Origin: Strix aluco
Lineage: Eukaryota > Chordata > Aves > Strigiformes > Strigidae
Direction of reading: 5' to 3'
NCBI RefSeq assembly: GCF_031877795.1
Contig: NC_133946.1
Location: forward strand, 11,755,144-11,819,143
DNA length: 64,000 nt
Shown: in pieces, positions 12,101 through 22,900 of the stretch
Position numbering within the stretch: position 1 is the stretch's first letter
Layout of the letters: each line of letters starts with the position of its first letter
Translations under genes and position numbers: made by a program
Notes under the pieces: model-generated
What the model saw: the letters and a program-made list of their open reading frames with translations, nothing else
The model's database searches: none
What the model was told of the DNA's origin: nothing

Positions 12101-15100
12101 AATGACACCTCTCCCTGCTGTTGGTGCAGGTGTTCCCAAGCACATCAGTTCCCCTCCATTTACATTCAGAGAGCACCTTGGTTACCACCGGGGATAATGA
12201 ATTGGATTTTTTAAATTCTACTGACAGCAGTGTCTAGCAAAAATTAATGCTGATGAGCATCAACTCACTGCAGCAAGCTGATCCATATCGTCTAGACTCT
12301 GCCCGGTGTTTGCATGAAGAGCAAGGTGGCAAGGCTGAGATCTCCAAGGCACTACAGGTTTATTTTTAAACAGCGTTTTTGTGCTCTCCTTATCAGCATG
12401 GCATCTGCATGCTGCAGAGATCTCATATTCCCACTCCTTCATTCACACAGAGAGCTGGGTAAGACAAAGTGAGACTGAGGAGGGGAGGAAAGGAACCCCA
12501 AATCTCTGAGCAGCCATCGCACGTCTGGGTACCTCTTCTGCTGACATGGCAACTCTAAGCACCACCAGGCTACCCCCCAGCCCGCCTTTGCCGTTTGGCC
12601 CTGTGCAGTAAATCTGCTGCAGGGGCACTGCAGCAAATCCAGCTGCATCCAGCAAATCCATATTGCCCACAGCGCCAGGAAAGTTTGGAGGAATCGAGAA
12701 ACAAATGGAACAAAAACGTCGCCCATCTCGCTACAACCAGATGTTGCTCCTGCGGGCGATTCACAGGGTTGTGCCCCTCTGAAGCGGAAACAGCCAGCAT
12801 GTGGTGGAAAGGCACGGTGACGGTCCCCAGGGGCTGGAAAAGAGGTGCCAGCGTCCTCTGGGGCCAGGGTGGTGAAACAATCCTGGCCCCCTCCTCGCCC
12901 TAGACCTGTCGGGGTCTCTGGGGCTGGTATCAGACCCTGATCCAGGGCACCTCAGACCCCGGCTGTACCCCGGGGGCCGGGAGAGGGACCTGTCTGGGGC
13001 AAAGCTGCACCCCACCCTCAACCCCAGCCTCCCAAACCCTTCCAGCCTCAGCCCAGCGCTGACCTGATGGCTGCTGTAAGCCTGGTCCTAAAACCAGTTG
13101 CATGAGTATAGTGGGGATAACTGGTGAGGTTTCAGTAGCGGGGGATAGGCTGTGGGGTGACCTGTGAGGGGACTGAGGAGGCGGAGGAGGAGGAGGAGGA
13201 GGAGGAGGAGTAGGAGGAGGAGGAGGACAAGGAGGAGGAGGAGGGGGAGGAGTAGAGGCCCACCTGAGTGGGGACACCAGAGCAGCTGCTGCCGGTGGGG
13301 GAGCCTCCAGGCACAGACCCCATCACTGGAGCTGCCCTCGCCTTGACGAAGGGAGAGGATGCCCCGTGCTAAGTGGGGCAGAGAACAAAAACATGGGGGT
13401 GAGCGGTGCTGGGACGGAAGCAGGGGTGTTTTTCCTAAGGGGGTGTTTGGTTTTATTTTTCTTTAAAACCAGTATCAATTGTTAATAAATGGTTGATAGG
13501 CAAATAAAATTCCCTGAAACAATCAAGTGGTTTTGCTCACGATGCATGGGCAAGGCATGTTTTTTGCCCATCCCTGTTGGCTTCCTATCAAATTCCTCAT
13601 AAAAATACAAAGACCTTCAAGACAACTGTCCTTTTCCCCATTTTCACGGGAGTGAATCACCGCCACCTCCCTGCGAGTATTTCTGCTGCCCTCGCTTCTC
13701 CAGGGCCAACAGCTCCCGGCTGTGCCCATCCCAAGGGCAAAATCCCCAGAAGCATCCCCTGCTGCAGGCTCTGGAGCATTCAAGGCTGGGAAGAGCTTCT
13801 GCAGAGGCAGGAGGGGGTTTTCCTTCATTAATCATGACATAACAGGTGTGACCTCCTTCAGGGAAGGATCCGTCAGGGGCCAGCCACAGCAGCTGGGGAC
13901 ACGGGATCTGGGTCTGACACCCGCCATGCCCTGGGAGCCTTCATGCCGGAGGTGACTCAGGCAGCCAGGCTCCCCAGGGTCCAGCCTCCAGCGGTAGCCA
14001 ACGGGCTTGCAAAGCCCTTCTCCTGGGAAGGAAGGGTTTCTCTCACAGACCTCAGGTGCCTTTTGCCTGGTCCTAAGTAGGTCACCAGAGGAAAAACTGG
14101 AGCAGTGGAGGTCTGGTGGAGGGGATGGAGGGGTGCTGTCAAACACAGTCCTTCTTAAACTGAGCCAACACGCAGTGAAAGCCCAAGGCTTGACAGCAAA
14201 GAGTAAAACCACAGATGTGGTAGCCCAGGGGAGGGAAAGCCTTTGACTCTGCTCTGTGTTCCCAGTTTGTGAACTCTATCCAGTGATATACAGGGGCTCC
14301 TGCCTCCTGAAGATCTATGTGTTTATAGTGTGCCAGTGCATCAAACGAGGCACAATTAAGGTGCTGGGAACCTGAGCTTTGATTTTTGTGTGTCATGTAG
14401 CATTTTGTCAGGATGGGGATATCCTGCCCATTTGAAAGCACAAGATTTTAGCTGAGCTGCAGGAATTACTTCCTTAACACAAGAAGGTTTTCAGCTACCT
14501 GGGAGGTGGACACCGAGTAAGAATGTGGGCATGTTTGATCAGCTGGCCCTTCAGAAAATAATTCTAGGTAGTGCGTGGGAATACAGTCAGGGGTTAGCAC
14601 CACTGCTGTTCCAAAAGCATCACAGGCCTCCCGGGAACCAGGGCTGCAAATCATCCCGTGTGCCCAGCCAGAGCTCGCCTTCAAAGGAAGGGATCCAGCT
14701 GCTGAATCACCGCACATCCCTGCAATGCTCAGTCTTCCTTTCCAGGGCTTTACATGAAAAAAACCCCAAAGCTAATGACATCTCAGCTCCCGTCAGGCAA
14801 ATCTGTGCTTGATCTGCAAAGAACAGGGCCACGGATGGGGGGAGAAGTCTGCGTACGTAATGTTCTTTGGTGAAAAGGGACTAAAGGTTGAAAATGTGAT
14901 AGCATCACAGAGGAGGTGGGCTGGATGTCAGAAACCAGAGAGGGCAGAGGCAGGGGAACCAGTTTGCTAAAGCAGATCTCAGATCTGCCCAAGCGCATCT
15001 TCACTCACCTCCCCAGTGAGGGGTATTTTATTGGTGCTGATTTACCAGCCCTTGCCGAGGGCTGCTCTGCCAGGACACAGGCACGCATTTGTGTTCAGGT

Positions 15101-16960
15101 GGAACAACAGGGACATTTAAACCGCCTCCACACGCTCTCCTGCTGGACAATGGGATTTTGTCAAGGTCTGTGGGAGAACGAAACACGTTTTTCCATTGCC
15201 ATCAATCAACCGGCTACGCGACAGGTGAGTAGACTGTATATGTGGGTGGATACACTTTCATGGCCATTTTGCAAGGCTGATTAAAGCCGAATTCAGTGTT
15301 TACCTGAACAGAAGCTATTCTCTGAGCACTAAATTGGCAGGTTTGCTGTTTGCCAAGTGCTGGGGTGTTGGCTGCTTGAGGGTGGGATCAAAGTGGTGTA
15401 TGCCCTCAAACACACCCCTTTCATCTTCCAATTCCTTTGAAGGGGCATTGACAGAGCTGCCGGCTCAGGAAGAATTTAAAAATTCCTGCAGAGATTGTAT
15501 TTGTGCTCTTCTCTTTTCAAAGGCAAAAGATGGAAAGGACCTGTCAGGCCGTCCTCCCTCTCTGCGCAGGACTGCACATTTGTCAGCATTTTGTCTACGT
15601 TGCAACACAGCTTGTGCTGGGGGGAGGGGGGGTCTTTCCATTTCCAGCTGGAAACAAGTCACTGGGAGGAAAGTTTTGCTGGTATTCAGCACTTCTCCCC
15701 TTTATTAATGAACCCATTAAGGTATTTCTCTCTGCACAATCTGGGGAGCTGCACATGAGAGCGGTCCACTGCCCGCACACCCTGAGGCCACAGAGCAGCC
15801 TCACTGCATGCAGAAGCGCGGAGCAGCGTTTGGAGCCCACGCACCGGCTCGCAGGGGCTCACCCATTGTACGGTTCAGCCAAGTCAGCGTTTGCTCATCA
15901 GCCGCTGCTGCGAGCCAGCCACTAACAGGGGGACGTGCCCTCTCCTCCGCTTCTGGAACCAACCCGCCGCCCCAGCCCATGCTGAAGCTGATGCCCAGGA
16001 TGAAAAGTGGCTACACCGTGCCCTCCCCGGAGTAAAGCTCTTCCGGGGAGCCAAGGTGCCCGTATGTCACAGCGATGGGAGAATTATAAATGGCTTTGGC
16101 AGAACAAACGTGCGATGGCTTTGAATCAGAAAGCAGCCGAGCCCGATGCCTCCTAGATGGCAAGGCAGAGCGAGGAAGCTGCAGAACGAGAGGCCTCTTT
16201 CTCTCACAAATAAAACTGTCACAAAAGGAGAAATGGAGAGCTAGCGGCTTCGTGCTTCAATTAAATGACGACATCTCGTTCTGTCATACCCCCACTCCTA
16301 AGTGGCACACACACTTGCTACGCAGCTCATCGGGGGCTGGAGGGACGCCTCGCTCCAGACTGTCTCTGCGTGCAGTGTTTTCCCGCATACTTCTACGATC
16401 GCCTGCTTCTACAGTGAGAGACCTTGGAGGCAGCAGGGTTGGAAAAGCGAGAAAGACAGAAGGTGGGGGGGAGGGAAGAGGAGAGTGGAGCGGGGCCCTG
16501 AGCTAACACGCTTCTGCGTAAGCAAATGCATCCGCTCTTTTTAAGAAATATCCTCTGGCTTGACAGCTGCCGCTGAAACCCTTGCCGGGATAGGCACCAT
16601 CCAGCATTCTCTGGGTTTCTGTTTGCTGTCTGTCCCAGCCTCCCACCCTCCCGGGAGGCACATTGTCCTGAGCCAGCCACCGCAACCTGCCCCGGCGACG
16701 GACGTGCAAACCCCGGCACCCAAAACCCACACACACACCCCCAACACCCCCCCGCCGACACAGTACGGCTTGTTTGCTCCCTGTGCGTGCTGGCAGCCAG
16801 GCGAGGAAAAAAAACAACAAAGCGACAATCACCAAAAGGCCACCCTGAAGGAAGCGAGTGCGAGTCCTTCCATGGGCTTTTTGGGTGAGGGACCCCACCG
16901 CCCCGTGCCCCTCCCAGGCCCCACAAAGGCAGCACTCACAGCTCGGTGCATGTTGGACAT
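42..16960 (-). CDS. CCDC9B: CCDC9B (coiled-coil domain containing 9B), 5' part of gene, runs off left edge
   Basis: Gene-level entry. Coding exons in transcription order are 16960-16940, 11816-11703, 10100-9996, possibly 9252-9190, 8795-8631 and 191-42. Every junction is phase 0, so the exons join without frame loss. The start reads MSNMHRA, followed by a charged coiled-coil block containing VELDKKILALRKKNEALIRR and then EIEEDKKRAEQEG. This block is the N-terminal signature of the CCDC9 family, where human CCDC9 has a very similar KNEALIRRYQEIEED segment. The 9B paralogue is chosen because the neighbours to the right are PHGR1-like, DISP2, KNSTRN and IVD, the human CCDC9B neighbourhood, and the strand is opposite to DISP2 as in human. 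Later exons, including the remaining conserved CCDC9 region, must lie left of base 1. The molecular function is not established and I infer none. Two of the exons look like tandem copies of each other. Confidence 0.85.
192..8630 (-). other. CCDC9B: CCDC9B intron between the two similar exons
   Basis: An 8.4 kb intron with no convincing further exon on either strand. It holds the CR1 fragment at about 2449-2702. Otherwise I see only short low-complexity stretches and no third copy of the duplicated exon. Confidence 0.6.
2449..2702 (+). mobile_element. CR1 LINE fragment with internal deletion
   Basis: Bases 2449-2545 can be read as a peptide starting GFRRADVELFRDLAGR. This resembles the linker that, from memory, follows the endonuclease in avian CR1 ORF2 proteins. 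Shortly after, at about 2636-2702, comes the typical CR1 3' end: GACTAAATGACCTCCAGAGG followed by TCTGTGGTTCTATTA. The ORF2 reverse-transcriptase region that should lie between them is missing, so this is a dead, internally deleted copy in the plus orientation inside a CCDC9B intron. The 5' limit is uncertain. Confidence 0.7.
8631..8795 (-). CDS. CCDC9B: CCDC9B exon with E8 run, first copy of a duplicated exon
   Basis: A 165-base, 55-codon exon with acceptor TTTCCAG at 8802-8796 and donor GTGAGC at 8630. It begins DKRVVSEK, has a run of eight glutamates (seven GAG and one GAA codon) and ends FRMGKRMQLAVTMDNKAK. Both boundaries are phase 0. Its two ends closely resemble those of the exon at 42-191, so one probably arose from the other. 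The triplet run could vary in length between individuals. Confidence 0.85.
9190..9252 (-). CDS. CCDC9B: Possible extra CCDC9B exon (63 bases)
   Basis: A 21-codon open segment starting DLKDAITQTEHYGQDS. It is framed by a good acceptor (pyrimidine tract then CATACAG) and a strong donor (GTGAGC). Both ends are phase 0, so it could be included or skipped without changing frame. I do not recognise the sequence from the family, so it may be an alternative exon or a chance pairing of splice-like sites. Confidence 0.35.
9996..10100 (-). CDS. CCDC9B: CCDC9B exon 3, coiled-coil end and TITITKAHN segment
   Basis: A 105-base, 35-codon exon with acceptor TTTCAG at 10106-10101 and donor GTAAGT at 9995. 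It starts with EIEEDKKRAEQEGMAVTSRR, continuing the family coiled coil without a break from exon 2, and ends with DGLTITITKAHN. Both ends are phase 0. Confidence 0.92.
11703..11816 (-). CDS. CCDC9B: CCDC9B exon 2, N-terminal coiled coil
   Basis: A 114-base, 38-codon exon bounded by TTTTCAG at 11819-11817 and the donor GTAAGT at 11702. It encodes a lysine- and glutamate-rich helix with the segment KNEALIRRYQ at its end. This is the most recognisable part of the CCDC9 family and is nearly the same in human CCDC9. Confidence 0.92.
13174..13257. repeat. (GGA)n simple repeat
   Basis: About 84 bases of almost pure GGA triplets on the plus strand, interrupted by GTA, CAA and GGG. It lies in the first CCDC9B intron. 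The runs of arginine, glutamate or serine that can be read here are products of the repeat and not a protein. Confidence 0.95.
16940..16960 (-). CDS. CCDC9B: CCDC9B exon 1, coding part (start codon)
   Basis: On the minus strand ATG at 16960-16958 opens the frame MSNMHRA and is followed directly by a strong donor (GTGAGT) at 16939. The exon ends in phase 0, which matches exon 2. A second in-frame ATG lies three codons downstream. The 5' untranslated part would continue to the right, perhaps to about 17000-17250, but I cannot place the transcription start. The alternative start MSAEE at about 12548-12534 is possible but has the weaker donor GTACCC. Confidence 0.6.
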
Positions 16961-19900
16961 CGGCGGCGAAGCCCAGCGGATTCCAGAGCAGAGCTAAAAG
17001 AGGAGAGCCATCAGACGGCCTTTCTCAGCACTGGTTGCACAGCATACAAGATCATGTTTTGATTACAAAAGCCTTGTCTGGGCTCCCAGCCAAGAGCACT
17101 GGCTGCCTAATATACCAAGCACAGACAGGGTTTTGAGTGCCTGTGTCCTCCTCTCCAATCTCACTCTCTTTTTAAAAGAAACACTCCCCCTTTTCCCCCC
17201 TCCTGACTCCTTTTAACTTCCTGATGCCACAAGCCCTCGTTCAAAGTGGGAAAAGCCAGGCGAACAATGAAAAATGGATCAGGCAAACAGCTTGACTTCA
17301 CTTCGTGGCCATTCACGGGGTCGTGTTATTTGTTATGCATGGCTAGTTGCACGCCTGGCAGGGGATCGGGAAAGTATCTGGGGTCCTGAATGTCTTGTGA
17401 GTGCGCGTATGTGCATGAGCCTTCAGGGGAAAACAAGTGCCAGATTTGCCTTTTTCTGTTTAATTTCAGTATTCTCCAGGAATGATTTCCCTGCTTTTAA
17501 AACGTGCCTTTCTTTCAGGGTGGGAGCAGAGCGATGCTGTGGGGCGGGCATTACCAGCTGGCACCATGACCAGCAGAAAGCACACAGTCAAAGGAGAGGA
17601 CCCCCTGTAAGTCCCCATCCGAAAGCTGCCAAAATGACTCCCAGAAGAGTCACAAATAGCGGGGCTTTGGGAGAACGGGGGCAGCATTTAGCTGCTGCGT
17701 CATGGGTTGCCACACTCAGACCCTTATCGCGGCACCACGTCCTGGCTGTGTGCTATGTCCCCTAACCTCAGAGGGACCGCCTCGAGTGAGAGGCAAACAG
17801 CAGATGGGAGCACACGGGGGAATATTTCATTGCCCAAGGACCGATGCACACCCCAACCTTAATGAGGGCCCTGCTACATTCATGTGGTAAAATAAACAAG
17901 CAGGCCCACTGCCGGTACCTATCCACTCTAAGACTTTTGAGCAGCTCAACTGCTGACAAAATCCAAAAAGTTCAACCCAAAATCCAGCCTGGTTCCAGGG
18001 AAGCCTTCAAAAGACTTTGAAGAACTCTGAATCTGGCCCCTCCTCTGCACATAACTCCAGCTCTTGGAGATCAGGGCTAAGGCACTAAAGGAGCTGGAAG
18101 CATGGCTCAGTAAAAGCGCTTAGAGGGAAAGGCTGACCCATGTTAATAAGTAGCTACTCAAATGATGAAAGGAAGCTGAAACCATTTCCCAGGCAGTGCC
18201 TCTGGATTCAGACTCAACAAAGGAAATGAAGACTCTGCTGTGGATGGAAAACTGGGAAAAAGACACTTTGGTAGAGCCCAAGTGCTTGTCAAGAGGTTTG
18301 TGATGGAAAAGCCCATGCAGGAGGTGTGGAGCCACGCGGGCTTTTCCTTGCCCTGGGAACATGCTGCTGCCTTGGGTTTCCAGGCTAGCACAGTCCCTTG
18401 GCGGGGCAGAGGGGTGGCCTTGTTTTGGTGGTGTTGGTGGCCGCAGGGACAGGGTCAGCACTGGGAGATGCTGTGGGGCTGAGCCAGGGGGTCAGCATTC
18501 ATGGAAGCACTTTTTCCAGCGACGGAGCATTACCCCGTTTGCAGGGTGCCGTGTTCCCAGGCTCGAGGGGTCTGCACACGCTGCCAGCGCCTGGGTCCAG
18601 GTTAACACAGGACCCCCCCCCATTATCCCCAGTTCTTTGCACAGGGTGGGGTAAACGCCACATGCCGTAGCTCCATTGTGCTACCCAGGGATCGCAGCAA
18701 GGGGACCATGTCCTGCCCAAGTTGTCAAGGCTTAAGCTAAGTGCTTGCAAGGAGTTTCTACAGACCTCAGAGCCATGACATCCTAGGTCTCTGCTGTTAC
18801 CATGGGTGTGGCCAAGCTCTTCCAGCAACAAGCAGGGCCATGAGCAGGCATGAAGAGCCCTAAAATACCTTTGCCTTTGCTAATGTCTCTGGAGAGCTGC
18901 AGTTCCCTCCAGGGCAGTGTTGGCCACTCCACTGCCCAAAACACAAAGAACTGACATTTCTCAGCTGGCCTTTGCCATGTCTGAGTGACATAAATAACAA
19001 ACATCTACTTCTGCATTGTCATCTGATGCCAATGAATGCTCGGTTAACACTGCAGACACAGAAACCCAGGAGCAAAAGGACCCAGTCAAGCGAGCAGCAT
19101 CTACAGCTTCAGCAGTGGGGCAGAACAGGCTGGTTTGGGGACCTGTTTGTGCTCTTGGGACTCTCACAGGATGTAGAAAGCAGAACCTTATAAATATGCT
19201 GAGATTTGTGGGGTTATATGCATGCACATATATTTGCTTATTCCTGGTGTCATGGCCAGAAAGGGTTGAATAACACCGCGGCTGTCCTCAGATTGAGGGC
19301 TTGCTCTGAACTGCCAGGACCTCTGATGTGATTTAAGTGCAGTGTCAATCCCAGGATTAGCATGGCCTTCCCATGGGGTCTGTGCCTGCCTCGGGGTAAG
19401 GGCAATGCTCTGGGACCATCCTCCCAGCACCAGGGAGCACCAGCACCCAGAGGTCTGCCACTTGGGAAGGACAGGAGCCAGAGATGGTCTCCTGCTCCAG
19501 TGAGAAGGGCGTGCTGGATGCCTGGGAATCTGGGTGTCCTGCAGGACCTCGGGACACACTGAGTCCTGTCCACACGAGCACCCCCACCTTGGTAGCTGGA
19601 GCACATCTATGCCGCTCTCTCGGGCAGTTGGTGGCAGCTATTTCCCAGCATGCAGCAACTTGACAGAGTGCTTCAGCCAGTGAGTGTATATCACACCCAT
19701 GGCCAACAGGAAGGACGTTTGGAGAAACGAGCTTTGTTACTCACTCAGGAATTTGTCCACCACCCCTAGAGTTAATCCCTTTATTCTTCTAATATTGCCA
19801 GAAGACCTTTAAGAGGCAGTATGGCCTGATTCTGGGCTCTTTATTGGGCTCTGGCTGCTGTGGACTGGCTTGTGCCACCTCGGAAGCCTGCTCAGCACAG

Positions 19901-22900
19901 AAGCTGTGGGGTGTATCCAGTGTAGATAACCCAGGTTGGCTCTGCAGTTTCTATCTTATGGAAAGAGGATCTATGAGCACTTGCTGACTGTTGGCAGCCC
20001 CTGAAGGGGCAGTTCCTGGAGCAAACAGCAGCTTGACTTCAGGAAAGCCTGAAAGCTGGAGGAATTGAGGACATAAGGGGGTTTTTGCTGCGCCGCCCTG
20101 CTGGGGCTGTGCCACGCAGGGGCTCAGCTGATCTCCCTGAAGCACAGCCCCCAGCTGCCTGCTCGGAGCCCCTGCTCTCCACTCAGGGCAAAGTTTGCTG
20201 GAGATTTTTCTGGGGCAAAGGAAGGAAATCAGGGCAAGGACTTGTCCATTTTGTGCTAGTGATGGTGAAATAGTCCCTTTTTCTGGCTGCGCCCTGCAAA
20301 GCCTCTCCCTCTCAGTTTCAGCACAAAGAACCATCCCTGACAGGAGTTGTCCCCACAGCAGGACAGCATTCAGCAGCTGGCAGAAAGTATTGCCCCACAT
20401 TTTGACAGCAAGACTATTTGATTCTTCTCTGTCTCTGCCTTACACAAAGGCTGAAGGAAAGAATCTAATTCCTCAATAAACCCAAACCTGACTGCCCTGA
20501 GAAGCATTCCTGGCATCCCTTCATCAGCCCTTCCACCAGCAGGAACCGCCTTGGCTTGGAACCCTCCTTCCTTTTCCTTCTGCACTCTGTGAAACTCCTC
20601 CAAAGCCACTCAGTCCCATGCTGCCACTTTTCCCAAGTGCACTTCACCCATCTTCATCTTGGCGTGGCTCCATTTTTTGCACGACCGCTCTTTAGTCAAC
20701 AGATGGCACTCGGTAACTGCCGGGAGAAGCTGGGAGCCGGCTGTCCAGAGCCCACGGCAGCCGGAGCGCGCAGCCGGCTCTTTTTGGGGGCTGCTTTTAG
20801 ATGGTGTATCGGGGCTGCAGTAAGCGGCGTGGCCTAGTTTCAGCAGCGCTCCTGCACGCTGCCCTGAGCAGGTCACGCTGCCCGAGGCTCCGGAGCAGAA
20901 CCATCCCTCTCCAAGGCCTGTGGGATGGAGGGAGGGATGGGAACACGCAGGATATCAAAGAGGAGTTTTCCCAGCAGCCCGGAGGCATCTTTCATATCAA
21001 CCACCGAGCAGACTGCCCTGTGATACGCAAACTCCTCCGTTCCCTTCCTTGCTTGCCCCCGCGCTGGTCCTTCAGCCAGCTGCAACTGTGGGATGAAAAA
21101 GCGTTTGAGGCACTTCCTCCGGCCAGCCAGGAGGAAGGTCAGTGTATGCCCCAGCCTGGGAGAAGGGACCAGCCAGAAACCTTAAATGGGCTTTAGCTGC
21201 AGAGACTCCCAGGGATCAAAGGACTGCTGAGACATCCATTTTTAAATGTATCAATATACAATTCAAATGAAACCTGCCAAAGCTACTTAAAGGATATAAT
21301 AGCAGCGTGGTCCTGCTTAAAATCAGTGAGGATCACAGCTGCTTGTTGGTACTAGGGGCTGCCTTCCCACAGTGACACCAAGCACAGAAACCTCCGAGGA
21401 TGTGTGGAGCAGCCCCGTTCCCGCCGGAGGACGAGTTTGTCCCCTTTCCCCCCTCCCTGTGCACCATCCCAGCCTGCAGGTTCTTGCCCCACATCCTGTG
21501 GGTGAGATCTGTGCCTACCCCTGTTTAATGTCACCTTGAATAACTCAGCATCTCATCACCTCACCTGACATTTTCTGCTCCTGAAAAACTTGTCATTCTA
21601 GTGTAGGGCCTCTGAAGCTGAGCGAACAATAAGAGGGTCTGTCCTCTTAGTTCTGCCCACTTCCAGACACGCACAGCCGGGCCAAATGCAGGTTTGCTGA
21701 CCCCCTTTGCTACCCCAGCCTTCAGATGTAGGACACATGAGCCAGCCTTGGGAAGGGCGCCAGGCTGTGGAAAGTGGCCGGGACAGCCAGTCAGGCAGGT
21801 TCTTTTCATCTTTTATGGAAATGTAGTCCTTGGGGAAAGCACAGAGAGCTGCAGACAGCAACTGGTTCTCCCTGGGTGAAAGCTGTTGTCAGCAGGGGCC
21901 AAGGGAGGTTCCCCATTCCAGCCCATGGCTTCAGCCCAGGTCTAGGAGGACGTGGGCAGCCCAGTGGCCTGTAACTTGCAGTTCACAAGCTGCAAATGAT
22001 CATGCCAAGAGCCAGCAGGGCCTTGACATGGTCATTTGCCCCTTGTGAACTACAAAAAGTCAAAATTACTCAACACAGGGCTGTTATGGAGCTACACCAG
22101 TGGTGACATGACCCACTTTCAGTCTGATGCAGGAAGAAAGAAGTGGCAAACTCAGTGGCTGTTCTCCAGGCCCATGAGTGCCTCTCATCCCAGTTAACCT
22201 CAATTAAAACCTAACAAACCATTTCACTTCCCTTTGCCAGCAGAACTCAAAAGCAAACTCCAGAGACCAACCTTGGCTCCAGGGCCTAAACCGGACTGAA
22301 GACTCTTCGTGGACTCCAGCGGCGTCACATGGCGCTGATGCTGCATGGGTTCAGTCTGGGCTCAGTTGCAGGGAGACCGGCTTTTCTTGAGCAGAGGGTT
22401 AAGCTGCGGAGCTGAGCTGGAGAACAAGCCCCGGAAAGGTGCAAGGACCAGCCTGCAAGAGGCACAGAGATGCCCGAGAAGGGAGGAGATGAAAAGGGGA
22501 GTCAAGGTGGCAATTAAATATTAAAGGACCAGTTCAACATTAGTACTTGGGTGGAGAGAGTGGGTGGAGATGCCTGAAGCTCTTGCTGTGCTATGCCTTG
22601 CTGGCTAAGTACTTCACTCAAGTGGCAGAAAAGTCTTGAAATTGCAAATAATCCATGATCCAGCAGGATGGGAATCATGGTTCAAGAGGATGCATTAAAA
22701 CTCAGCTGGAGACACTGGTCCTTCTCCCAGCTGTGGTCAGAATTTGAAACCTTATTCAACCCTTACTTATTCAAACCCTCATTCAAACCTTATTTCAACC
22801 CTTACACAAGCTGAGGAGGCTCAGCTTGTGGTAAATTTATATCACATTTACCGAGGTCCAAGAGGAGACCACACAGTTACTCTGGGGAGGTTTCCTAACT

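Noticed and set aside
12534-12548. Alternative CCDC9B start MSAEE with donor GTACCC
   Set aside because: The donor is weak compared with GTGAGT after MSNMHRA at 16940-16960, although it could serve an alternative promoter.
13132-13346. Frames encoding serine-, proline- or arginine-rich peptides
   Set aside because: These are translations of the (GGA)n simple repeat.
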